Below are positions 37,563 to 50,200 of a stretch of 64,000 bases of DNA, piece after piece; position 1 is the first letter of the stretch; every line of letters starts with the position of its first letter. Source of the stretch: Pipra filicauda (Eukaryota; Chordata; Aves; Passeriformes; Pipridae); assembly GCF_003945595.2 (NCBI RefSeq), contig NW_024104443.1, forward strand, positions 2,170,001 through 2,234,000, in the 5' to 3' direction. Both the position numbers and the translations under genes were made by a program. A model generated the notes under the pieces. The model was not told the DNA's origin. It made no database searches and saw only the letters and a program-made list of their open reading frames with translations.

Positions 37563-40500
37563 TATATGGTATATGACTAGTAAAGTGATTGAAATAACAA
37601 TTAGTCTGACAGTATCATGGTTAATAATCTCTAAGGTTCTGGGAATAGCATGCTTGGCCCTGCTCCCTGTAGGGAATTTTAACACAGTTATTTTATTTTT
37701 TTTTTCATTTGCAAATCAAAGTTAATATGTTTTTGAAATCATATATCTCATAAGTTAAACTATATGATATTTATTTGTGTAAGTCTCCATGCATGCATAT
37801 GTGCATAACATCTGTTTAAATAGCAATAATTTGTTTGTAGTTCAAGTTAAAGAAAAAAAACATTCCTCAGAATTACAGTTTCCCACATTCCTCATCCTCC
37901 ATTTAGAGAAAGTTATATGCAAAGCAAAATCATGTGGTGTAATTATGAAGTTCTGGTGTACTTCATAAGTACTCACCTCTATTGCTGTTAGGATTCTGGT
38001 ATTAAAACGTACCATGACACTCTGTTAATACTTTTGCTTTCAGCTTGTCTCTTTAGAAGTGAAATGCACTTATTCTATTTGCCACCTGGTGCTGTTCTGA
38101 AAAGGAGTAACTGTATACATCCAGCTGTGTAGGCTGGTGAACAACATTTTTGTAGAATCTTCTGATGCCAAGTGCATTATGCTTATGTGCTGTGACAGTG
38201 TGTCATATTGTTTTGGTAAATGTATTATACAGTCATTTTCATAGTATTCTTGGTTTTTTTTTTTTAAATTTGAAGGGAAATTGTGTCTTTGATTGTTTCT
38301 TAGAGCAGCAGTTCTAATGTTAGAGCTAACACGAACAATACCATTAATTTAATGGTCAAACTGATAGTGAAGGTCTGTGAAAGTGAAGAGGACACAACAG
38401 ATAACCAACAGTATTTGCAGTACAATAAACTCAATAGCCTACAGAGGTAACATGAAGGTGTTAATAATAACAAACAAATGCACAGAAGTTACACAAGTTT
38501 AGTGAAGTCATCCCTATTTTGACAGCAGAAAATGCTTTCGATCTAATTAAAATGCAAAACAAGGAGACTCTTTGCTATTAAAAAAATCCTGAACTGTGGC
38601 AACTATAAACTACTTCCTGTTTCCCATACTCTTTTCCTTTTTACCTCTCATGCTTTTATATCCTTTTAAGTAACTATTGAACTGTGTGCATATACTACTC
38701 TTGCAGTGAGCCAAAGCATCCTGCATTTTGAGACCCAGAGAGGGTCTCAGGCATTCCTAAGTCTCTGGAAAGATGAATAAGTACATCTTGTTCCCCCATT
38801 GTCCCGAAATTCTCATGCCAGAGCTGAATTAGCTGTTGCATCTTACAGAGCAGATGAACTTGTTATAGAAAGTGGTATGTTTTGAAATGCAGTAGCTACA
38901 CTGAACTTCCTGGAAAATGTAACTGTGTTTTAAGGTAAGTATAAAGAAACAATGCTAAACCTTGCCAAGTAATAACTTGGAATTACTTCTAGCAGCTAAT
39001 CAGTATCAAAAAGAATTTAGTTCAGCTGTGGGTTCAGAATTCAAGCAATGTCAAAGATGAGAATAAATATTTTTTTTTTTATTTTTTTTAATTAATATAA
39101 CTCAACATTCCTGATGAGAAGTATTCAAAAGCAGAGACCAATTTAATTTTGGATTTATTTGGTTAAAACCAACCAGACAAACAAACCAAGACCTAGTAGG
39201 TAATATTGTGTATTTTCCTGTGGTGACACCATGTCTGGAAAAGTCCCTTTCATTTTAGTTGGACTATGTGGAGAACAGGCCTGTTGAGTGAAGCTGTTTG
39301 ACTAGTTTAGGGCTGCTCTGACAAGGAGCAGCCATGAGAGGATATTAATTGCTTTGTTCTTTGAATTGAAGTGACTAGTTTATGTGTTACAACTCTTCTT
39401 TTTTCACTGGAGTTTTCTCCTGCTAACTTGTATCAGCATTTAGGAATCAAATCGAATATTTTGATATCGCCATCAGTGGTGATAAAATTTTACTGTGCAA
39501 ATGCAGCTCTGTATTTTTCCCAAGTAGTTTGACTTTCATTTTTTAACTTGACAATTCTTGTGGTTAGTGAAGTTGACATGGAAAAACTTGGAGTCTTTTT
39601 TTTTTTCTTTTAGAAAGGAAGAATATGTCCTTTAATAAATGTCTCGTTTTGCACAGAGGAGGATAGTCTGTTTTGACTCTTTCCATAGTGTATTGATTTT
39701 TGTGGACAATTGTGATATGCAGAAGTAAGCATGATATGTGGTATGAGCAGAAGACAGCGTATATATGGTAAGGAAGAAGGACAGACCTAACCATACCATG
39801 GAGTTGTGGTTGCTTATTTCAGGAGAGCAATTTAAATTACTAAGAAGAGATTAGTAGTAGCTTCTTTAATCTGTGTTGTTCCTTCAGCTGATAGGAAAAA
39901 AGTAATCATACATTTGGCAGAATAAAGATATTTAGAATATTAATTTACTTATATTCTGGAACTTTTTTTTTTTAAATTTGTATCAGCTTTTATGTCCAAA
40001 TGTTTTCTAGTACCCCTTGCTTGGACAATAGCCATTGTACTGAGCAGAACTGAATGCTTGGAGACAGCAGATCTGTAGAAAGCAAAGTTGCCAATTTAAA
40101 AGACATGTTTTAAAACATGAGTCTTCCCTTAAAAATAACATATGAATACATCATGACTAGCTCATTAGACCTTTTTCAGATCTCAGATGTGGCAGCTCTA
40201 TTTTTTGCCTTCTGTCTCTTCCCAAAAATTGTTACACTGCATTGAAATGAAAGAAGAACAAAGCCACTATCTTCCAATGCTCTTGCTCGGTGATTTGGGT
40301 GTCTGAGAAAGGGGAGCGGCAGTGTAGGTCTTCAGTGCCAATTGCTTAATTAGATGTGAGTGGTCTCCACGTCAGGGAAGCCTCTGAGAAGGCCTGAATT
40401 TTTGTGGCCACTCTTTTTTTTTTTTTTTAAAGGAAGTTAATTCCTATGGAGGATATTTAAGGACAGAAGTCTAGAAGGCTCAGGAAATATCAGTAAAAGT

Positions 40501-43071
40501 GATTTCCGTACACCCATATACAAATGATCAAGGATTCCAAAGAGTCTGCTTAAATAGTATCCTGTGAGCATCCAAATGTAGGGCACACGGGGTTAGCCTG
40601 AATCTTTTTATAATATGATAATTTATCTATAAAAAGATAAAATTATTTTAAAGTTGCTTACTCCTGCTGTTGATAATACAGAGCTTTTAATTTAGTAGTT
40701 TTCTGAATAGCTGCAAACTCAGGAAAACTTTTTCTTTTTTTGTGCATTGACTGTTTTGAGAGGTGACAACATTAAGAACAATTGTAGCCTAGATGTTGCC
40801 TTTTTTGCTGTTCTCCATTTTGGAATATTCAAACTACTGCTTCTTTCTACATTCCATGCTAAGAACTCAAAGTGCTTCTCCAAAACAATGAAAATTGTAG
40901 TTTGGTCTGAATTTATTGCAAGAGTAATAAAAGTTTTTCAACCCTTTCTGTCCTCACAATATTGTGGGTTTTTTCTAAAATTTTCTTTATCAGAATTACA
41001 ACACTTTTACAACATCTTGATAATTACCTTATAGAATATCCTCTTTATAGATAGTAATGTGTAAAGTATTTTCACATAAAAAGGCAAAGGTATTCAGGAT
41101 ACTACTAAGTTCCATTTCTTAGTTTTTCTTGCATTAAAATATCATTCTCAGTATTTCACTGCTGTAGTTTTTGTGGTTTCTTTTTTTTTTTAATATATAT
41201 GAACAAACTTTCAGTGATAGAAATTCCTTGCTTTATTTTACCGTCAAAGGAATGCTGTTGGGAAGAACAGTAAAACTCTAATTCGTGTGCAGCAAGGACA
41301 CACAGTCAATAATGTGTTTCGCCACTATTTCTAAAATACCACTTAGGCTTTCTCTGGCAGTTCACTATGCTGTATCAGTTGATGATAACTTGCCTTTCAG
41401 TCATTGGTGTTAAAGAAGATGCTAGGAAGAAAGAATTTCATGTTAACAGTATAGGTTCTAGTCTAGACAATAAGAATTAATGAAGTTTAGTAGCAGGTGA
41501 TGTTACAAAAAACATCTTCATACTGAAGTGAAATCAGTCATAAATTCAGTATTCTTGTGGACTTCTGTTGTAAAAGGGGATATCAGGTCAATAATGTTAT
41601 ATTTTACATGACACATCTTAAAAAGCAGCCATGATTGCTGTGTGTGAATAGAATCTATAATGCTGTACCTGAGCCTCTAGGCTTGCAGCTCTCACGAGAC
41701 ATTCTCTGTTGTGCCATGGATAAGGACTGGGATGAAGTGGAATATGTTAGGGGATTCTCTGCTAATCCAGATCCCTGTGGTTAATTTGAAGCAACTTTAG
41801 CCTTTTCAGTAGCCAAACAAGTATGCAGAACATATGAGAACCGTACATTTTATTATTAGATTTTTCAGGGGATATAGGAAGTTGATGCATGGCTCTTTTT
41901 GTAAATCTCTTTTTTGAGTGTGTGTGAAAGTGATCACAGCACTGCTGCACACCTTTATTTGAAGAGCCACATTAGAAGATGAGCTGCATACACACAGGAA
42001 TTAGGGCAATGTGCTTCTTGCATGTAGGCTGAGTAGAGACTATGTATTATTGACAGTAGTCTAGGTAATGCCTCATGTTTCAGGGAGGTTTAATATGTCT
42101 GCCAGCAACAGTCTGATTTTCATATTTTGGCTTCTCAGACTGTATGTGGTTAATATTGTGTGACTGATATTTTTGGCTTTGTTCTACAAAAAGAGGATAT
42201 TAATGAATGAATGGTTTTAAAGCACTTTTTTGCAGCCTTTCAGGGTGGTTTCTAAGTGTTTATTTCAACTTGTAATCCTCAAGTGTACCAATTGTTAGAG
42301 GATTAAGAAGTGTACAGATTCATGGCCAATTTTTGCATTGTTACTGTATGTAGAATATTATTTCAGTTCTCAATGTCAGGTCAAATGGAAATGGTAGTCA
42401 CTTTTACTCAAGGAAATTTTCATGGCTTTTATTTAAAATTAACTTGAAAAGAACAACCTATGGTCTATGAATTGTATTGGACATTGGCATTCATATACGT
42501 GATCTGTATGTTTATTAGTGACAAAGCAAGTTGAACTGAATCTCTGTGGAATAACTGACTTTTCATTTGAGTTTATTTTTGTGACTATGTTTTCATTATT
42601 TTCTTGTTAGGCTCTGCTCTCTAAAAGATTGTGTGTATTATGAATGTACTTGGGCCATAAAGATGTCACAGCAAACCTAGGGCTGATTAGTTTGATGTAA
42701 GTGTGGTATAGGAGCGCTTACTCCATTCTTCAGTCTTTCTCATGGCATACAACTCCAGCCATTGGCAGTTTGGGTTTCTTTCCCCTACGCTTTTTCTGAA
42801 AATGTCCCAGTGTAACTAATATATGCAACAGATGGTTGTGGAAGAAGAGGGTTTTCAATCACTGAGACTTTTTGACCTGTGTATCTTAGCATCGCAGTTG
42901 TTCTACATGTGTCCAAAATACCACGTGATATTTCAGTCGTTATCTACTTTTCCCCCTTTGTCCCAGAGCTCTTTTTAGTGATAATGCAGTGCATCTTCCT
43001 TTTGCAAATCTTCCTGCTATTGCACTGAAAACTCGCTTGTAGGAACCCCTGCATTTTTACTATGAATATTT

Positions 43072-43111
<40 letters not shown>

Positions 43112-43112
43112 C
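43072..43112. repeat. Compound (TA)n(TG)n microsatellite
   Basis: About ten TA units (43072-43090) pass directly into about eleven TG units (43091-43112). The antisense of this tract explains a short Tyr-Ile/Thr-His frame on the minus strand. It is likely to be polymorphic in length. Confidence 0.96.
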
Positions 43113-44609
43113 CTTTCACTATCACGGTTATACACAAATACTGTGTTAAGTTAGGTGCCCCTATAAACTTATCAATTACCTAAATCATATAATTGATGCC
43201 TAATACTTAGTTTAGACTAACTAACCTGTTTAAATGTCTGTACTGAGGTTTTAGCTATGGTCTGGTCTGATGTCATGGGGAGAACAGGGACTGCGGCACT
43301 AATTTGAGGCACCTTGCATATGATTGCCTAAGATACTGCCAATCACCAATTATGAATGTTTCCGCTTAGGTTTTTTTCTAACCCCCTCTCCCAAATGTGT
43401 AAATCTTTGTCTCATGACACCAGTTTCTGAACACTTCTGCTGTAGATAAGCAGTTAGAAGTAGTAAGGGAGCAAACAATAACTCTAATTATTTGCTAGTT
43501 TAATGCAAGGGAAGGATGAAGTAGTAGAGCTTCTGATTAAGCACAATTATATAGGAAAAAAATAGCCATAAGATTTTTGTTTCAAATAACATACTTAAAG
43601 TGATTCTCTTATGGGAAAAAAATGACAAAGGAACTCATGAAAACCATTATTTAATAAAATTATTTTTGTGGGGCAAAACGCATTTTATCATTTTCTCTGG
43701 AAACAGTCAATAGGTTGATCTCAGGAGAAGGAGGTTTACAAACCTTTTTCTAATGTGGTATATTGTCAGTGCTCATATTTACAGTTATTTGCTTAATTAT
43801 TAAGTCAATCTTCAGTGCTATGTGTGACTGTTAATTACAATCTGTTCTCATATTCTCGGTGTCAGTAACCTCACAGCAAGTTTATCTTGCTCACCTTCCA
43901 CCTGCAGCCTGCTTACTTGCACATTAACGTGAAGACAACATTGGAGTTTTTAGAAGGAATGGCATTTGATGGTATGAAGCAGGAAGTTTGTGGTTTGGAA
44001 TCAAATTTTAAGCAGGCATATAGTTTCAAGGTATCAATAATGTGGCATGTGAGGAAGGGGAAATTCAGTAAATTACAATCCTCTATTTATTCTTCCTGAA
44101 ATAAACCCCCCAAAAATATGGTTTCATTTATGGTGTGTAAATCCCTAGGTGCATAATGGTAAAGCTTTTGGTGTAGAATCCCTGTCACCTCCTCATCTCT
44201 GCTGTGAAAATACTTGGCATTCTGCACCTTATGCCAAATTAGCTAGAATTAAAGATTACAAGAAGGTAATGGTATTACAGTTACTGTTTAGAAGTTGTTC
44301 AATTAATAGGCTTCTTAATTTCACTATAAAGAAAATTGTGTATGTTTATGTGTGTGTCTGAATGCAGAGTTTTCTTGAAAGAGTCATGGTAATTGATGAG
44401 ATCATTGACATTTGCTCACAAAATAAACTTAAAAATTCTAAAAACAGCATGAAACTGAGGCATAGCATAAAGATGCCTTAGAGTTGCAGTAAAAGCTTCA
44501 AAACAGGTAAAAGCTATTTTGGTATACTCAGGGCATATACAAATACACATAGCTAGTTTTATGAGCCTTGAAGCACATAAGAAACACAGGGATAAACTTT
44601 TTAGCAAGG

Positions 44610-44715
44610 TCTGTTGCATTAAGACAAGATGCAGTGGTTTTAAACTGAACGAGGGTAAATTCAGACTAGATTTAAGGAAGAAATTTTACAATGAGGGTGG
44701 TAAAACACTGTAACC
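44610..44715 (+). mobile_element. CR1 LINE fragment, sense
   Basis: AAGACAAGATGCAGTGGTTT, TAAACTGAACGAGGGTAAAT, then GACTAGATTTAAGGAAGAAA and ACAATGAGGGTGGTAAAACA match the CR1 stretch shortly after the RT ORF. Similarity breaks off after ACACTGTAACC, so the 3' end is missing. Confidence 0.88.
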
Positions 44716-46418
44716 CCGCAGTTACTGAGTGCATTTGGATTGCTCATTATTTTCTGAAGTTACACTTGAAAAATGTAAATATACAGTATGCTAAGTATTT
44801 GAACTGCTTACGCTCTATACCTTTCTAAAATACAGTATTTAAGTATATAACTGATGTAGCAGTTAATGACATGCAAAGTAGGAGACTTTGTATTTAGTAT
44901 ACCTATGATGATTTTTTTCCAGGATTTAGGTGAAATTACATTTATGAACTGGTTTAAAAGTACGCTCTTGAGGTTAGGCACTGATGCTGTTGGCAGCTCA
45001 GAAAAGAGCTGTCAAAAGGCATAAAATCAAATTAGAACCATAAGACCTATGTTATGTGTGCACACTGTGCATATGGTGTACAGCTTTTTAAATGATGTGG
45101 TGTTGTTACATATATGGTCTGCTTCTCAGAGGAAGCAGGGTTTGCAGTGTCAATATCTGTCTTACATTTTTAAGTAATAGATGTCATCATGTGCGTATAT
45201 GTGACTACCAAAAAAACCCTGCTTTGCAAGAATCCTTCATTATGTTGTGCAGTCTGGCCTTAAAAGAGGTATTTTCAAGAGCAACAGTAATTCAATTAAT
45301 TTGTTTGGTTGATTTTAAGTACTTGGTTTGAATTTTTTATCATTATTTTTAGATTTTAACAGACTTTTAATAATTACAGGTTACAGGTTCATGCATTAAG
45401 CTTTTCAGAAACAATTTTCAAAGCCAGTATTGAATTCAGTGGAAGTTTTTTTTGTGCCCTACCTACCATTTATTTCTCGTAGCAGCCTGAAATGCATGCA
45501 GATTGTTTATGGAATAGATGTATGAAGATAATGAAGAATGTAAATCCATTTCCTAAGACAGCCTACATCTGCCCACGTGTTATCAGAAAGTTGTACTTCT
45601 TTATCTCCTAGGAATACACAGGTTTTACAGAACATTTCTTTCTGAAGAAGATAGGACCACTTCTTTAGCTGATAATTCCAGAATGAAAATGATATTCTGA
45701 GTAATTCATAGTATCAGACTAGATCATCAATTGGTGTTAAGCAATGCTGACTTATTTTTATATGTCATTGGACATCTGGCTGTTAGAAGAAGCTGGTGGA
45801 TAAGCTTAAGTAAAAAGTTTACTGCACAAAAAAAAAAATAGAAATTGAAGAACTAATGGAGTACTATTTATATTATTTATATTTATAGTAATGTGCAAAT
45901 GTTTTGAAGGAGCTACTTCTGACATTGCTTCTTAGCGTCCTTTATCTTAACAGAGCAGTCTGTTAAATTATGAAAATACTGTGGTGTCAAGATACATATT
46001 TGGGGCACACCAGCTACAGGCTAATTCATTGAGGATGTTGTGGAGACAATTTGTTTCAGTCAGATAATACTGGGCACTGAAATCACAAATGATTTCTGAA
46101 TCATTTTTTGTCACCTGCATTCAACATATCTGTGATTACATATATATGTATTTATATAACTGAGGTAAAAATCTGCTGAACAAAGGCCCTAAAAAAACCA
46201 CAAAGGTACTGAAAAATTAAACAAGGTTTCAAAATGAGATATGAAGGAAAAATTGAAAATTTGATACATTTTCCCAAAAATTGCAGTTCTAAGTCAAATA
46301 AAAATACTAAATTTCAAAACATCCAATCAACTGCTATGATAATACCAAAAAGCAAAGTACCAAAAACTCATTTAAACATGTGGTAATGTCAGTTTGTAAA
46401 TAATGTTTAAATACTACA

Positions 46419-46423
<5 letters not shown>

Positions 46424-46484
<61 letters not shown>
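46424..46484. repeat. 61-nt uninterrupted A tract
   Basis: An unbroken run of 61 A residues on the + strand, followed by GAAGAAAAATG. I could not recognise a retrotransposed body upstream of it and did not find a convincing duplicated flank. It may be an expanded mononucleotide repeat; its exact length is unreliable for sequencing reasons. Confidence 0.9.
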
Positions 46485-46493
<9 letters not shown>

Positions 46494-46927
46494 TGCCTTG
46501 ACTAATCCTGTATAAGTTATACCTTATTTGACTACCGTGGCTTTCTTTGTGTGAACTCTTGGTAGCATCATGACAAGTGAACATTAATGAGGGGTAATAG
46601 GTTTAAGAAAGTGTATCCTTATTCAAAAATGCTGCTTCAGCTGTCGATGCATTCTAGAGCATGATGACATGGTTTTCTAATGTACAGAGAGGGATTTTTT
46701 TACTCACAGCATTATGTACACTTAATGTCTTTAAAAATTTGTCTGATGAGTGTCCAAGTTGAGTAAAATGCTATGTGTTATCACATCTATTATTTCTGGT
46801 ATTTTTTTCTCACATTAAATTGAATTGGACTTGCATGTTCATTTTCAGCTTTCCCTTCATGCACATGTTTTTCTGAGTTAATGTTTCATATTTATTTTCA
46901 TTTTTCCATTAATTTCTTCCTCTTCAG

Positions 46928-47221
46928 GTGCAATCTAGCTCCTGTGGTGGAGTTTGCTGCCGATGTGGGAACTAAATCTGATTTTATTACCATGAACCCA
47001 TCAGTTGTACAAAGAGCATTTGGAGGCTTTCGGAATGAGAGTGACAGAGAAAAATTTGTCCATAGACTATCCATGCTGAATGACAGTGTCCTTTGGATCC
47101 CAGCTTTCATGGTCAAAGGCGGAGAGAAGCATGTGGAGTGGGTTAATGCATTAATCCTTAAGAATAAATTGAAAGTGCGAACTGCCTATCCATCACTGAG
47201 ACTTATTCATGCTGTCAGAGG
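46928..47221 (+). CDS. ST8SIA4: ST8SIA4 exon 4 (residues 168-265 plus 2 nt; sialylmotif L end and start of PSTD)
   Basis: A 294-nt exon, phase 2 at both ends. It completes sialylmotif L with [20 protein letters not shown] (169-188) and [11 protein letters not shown], and carries sequons Asn204 (NES) and Asn219 (NDS). It ends in the first two thirds of the basic polysialyltransferase domain (from Lys246: [20 protein letters not shown]), which is peculiar to the polymerising enzymes ST8SIA2 and ST8SIA4. The wording of this domain and of motif L points to ST8SIA4 rather than ST8SIA2. The last two bases (GG) form the Gly266 codon with the next exon; donor is GTAAGT at 47222. As recalled, the region is essentially identical to the mammalian protein, showing strong constraint. 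Confidence 0.97.
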
Positions 47222-50200
47222 GTAAGTGTATGGAAAAGACTGGTTTGTCCTTAGCACAATGAAACTCATAACTAGAATTCCTAGCAGGCAGGAAAAAAAA
47301 GGTCAATGTTAAAAGGAATTTGATATTTCCCTTATTGATGTAATGGATTGCACTTATGATAAGTTTGTTCAGTAATAAATGTCATCCACTCATTTAGCCT
47401 GCTCTAATGCAAATAACTTAAATGCATTAGCACAATAACTCTTAATTGCACTTTATGTGTAAAAATGTACCATCATTACAGTGATAAGCTAATTTAAAAA
47501 ATAGTCTGAATTTAAAGAATATCTGGGAGTTATCAAATCAGCATACAGTGAAAGTGCAACGTGTCTTCTGTGGGTCAAGACTATGGAGATAAAAAATACA
47601 ACCTAAGTAGCGTGGGGGGGTAAAGGTAGCAACCATGTAAATAATGAACTCTGGCAGATCTGAAAATACTGAGCTCCTTCATACAACATCTAGGATTTGT
47701 AGCAATCTTTCTCCTTTTGAATTTGGCCAGATGCTTGGGCAATTCAAAAACATTGATCAGAATCACTGAAAACATTAATGTAACCACTTGTTAAAAAAAA
47801 AAAAAAAAAACGCATCCGTGCTTTGTTGCAGAGATTTTTTTTTTTAACCCCAGAATTAAACAAGACTGTCAGATAAAGGCTCCAATATCTTTGTCACTAC
47901 AAGTATATGCCCGTGCCTGAAAAAGATTCAGAAGAAGATGGTGGTGCAATACGTTTGTGCAGCAAATTATGACAATATGGTAGTATTCAACTTGAGTTCC
48001 TTGAACTGTACTGTCTGAGATAAGTTTAGAAGGGATGTTTAAAATGTTACCTCAATCTAGTATGAGAATAAAGCTTAAAAATAAGTTGTCCTTCAGGATA
48101 TTAGGACTTTGAATATGCTTTTCTCCTTTTGCCATGTCTCAAATAGATAAACTGCTATTTTCCCCATGTGGTGCACTTCTGGCACTGGAAAAATTTGAAA
48201 ATCATTTGGAAATCCTTTAATTTTTTACCAAGTTCCTCAGTTTTGTTACAGAGTTACACTTTAGCTATTTTATAGGCCTCGATTGTGTTGACTTTTCACG
48301 TATTCGACATGCCCATAGCACTTGGGTAGCTGTAATGGTTTGTGTATGTGTGTGTATAAATCTGAATAAATAAAATTGCTTCCAGTTTACAAACAGCTGC
48401 TCTAATTTCCATCTGCTAAATCTGGGAAAAAATATCAAATGTGGATGGTAATTCAGAATGTGCAGTCTTTAAATTGGCCAACTTGTAGGTCCTTTAGGGG
48501 ACTTTGTCTTAAAAAAAGAATTAGCACCTGCATTGTCTCTCTGAAAGAGGCAACAAAAGCTCTGCCATCAGAATTGAATTAGACAGTGCTGTACTTTACA
48601 TTATACTTAGCAGTGTCATCAGATATGACTGCAGAAATTTGTCCAGTTGTTGAATCTGTGCTGTAAATGTTAGACTCTCCACTTCAAACCTTGTTGTTTA
48701 ATCAACTTGCATTCCCATTTTGTTCTTCCAGAAAGTAACCTAATATCTTTGTTACTGATCTTTTTTCGTAATTTGAATAAAAGCAAAACAAGAAGTCCAA
48801 TTTAGCTTTGGTCTAACTCTTGACTTTATAAAGATGTGGCAGGTATGTCTTGGTGAGTCTGATTTGGAAGTGATACAGTTAGCAGTAATACATTTGAAAC
48901 AAATATTCCTTAGATGTCTTACATGGCAGTCTTAAAGATACCAGCCCATTATAATGAACTTTGTATTACAGTAAAGTAAAAAACATCTTGGGGAAGAATA
49001 CTATCTCTTTACAGGTAGAATTACATCTTCCTAGGATCTGTTAGGTTTGTAAATCAAATGGAATACTATGGTAGTAGGAGAATCCAGTAAGCAAAAATTG
49101 TTCTTAAAGAAAAGTGTGCCTGAGATAAAAATTAATATTTTCTACAAATAAGAAAAATATCTTAGAAAATAAAGTTAAATGTGAAGCTGCATACCCTGGT
49201 TATGAAATCAGTCCATTTTGAATTGTAAGATTGTGAAAGTTTAAGTAAGTTACAGCTGCTAACTTCAGTTTGAAAGTAATAGAAGCTAAGTCTGCTGCCA
49301 TTTAGAACTGTATGCAACTTACATACTTAGTTTTAAGGAAAATCTTCATTATACTGTATTCTATCTATTATGCTTATGTTTATTTCAAATTCAATTTGAC
49401 GACAAATGAGTCTCTGGAGAAATAAGGAATTCTTACAAAACACTCCTTGTTTTATGAATCTGAGCAACTGTTGTGTATTTTTTTAATATATATTTGATAT
49501 ATTTGTTTGTATGTTTGATGCCTTTGCAAGCTCTCCACTTGCAAGTTGAAGCCTTTGTGGCAGTTAACAGTGATGACCCAGCTGAGGCCTGTGATGCTGC
49601 AAAATGGAAAGGATAAAATAAACAGAATGTGAAGATTGCTGTTAATTGAATGAGGAGCAAAAGCAGGAAATCTACCCACAAAACCTGTGTGTTAAAACAC
49701 ACAGTAAGACCTGTGCAGACCATCTAGTCTCCTTGACAGGATGCCTAAAACGTGCTAGACTGAGATTGCAAGGCTTATGCTGTCTTGCAGCTTCTTAAGC
49801 GTCTAAGGGAGATGGAGTTTGGTTTGTTGACGAAAGCATGATAAGGAAAGGTGAACTACAGGAAGTGGGTTTTTTAAACTGTCTTAGTTTACACAGGAGA
49901 ATTACTTGCATCTGCAACGTTTGTTTTGTAGATTGTGAGTGTTCTCAGGTAGTTATATCTTTGTGCCTGAATGTAGCTAATGATTTTCATCAAATGCCAT
50001 AAAAGTTCAGAGCAGACGTGTGGACAAGTACCATTTCCAATCACTGTTCTGTATTAGTATTTGTAACATCCCCAAACTACTCTTAACCTCCATACATGTA
50101 AGTATTCACTCCTTTAGTTTACAGTTTCTTGCCTTGATAATTCCAAATCATTCTGGTTTAATTCTTTGAATGTGCATATTTTTATTACATAATAATTTAT

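Larger units (their letters stand above)
36067..46927 (+). other. ST8SIA4: ST8SIA4 intron 3 (10861 bp)
   Basis: Runs from donor GTAAGT to an acceptor with a good pyrimidine tract (ATTTCTTCCTCTTCAG). AT-rich. It holds two CR1 fragments (37452-37562 and 44610-44715), a TA/TG microsatellite (43072-43112) and a 61-nt A tract (46424-46484) only about 440 bp before exon 4. No embedded gene was seen. Confidence 0.88.

Noticed and set aside
42944..43135. Minus-strand frame with Thr-His and Ile-Tyr repeats
   Set aside because: It is the antisense translation of the TA/TG microsatellite.
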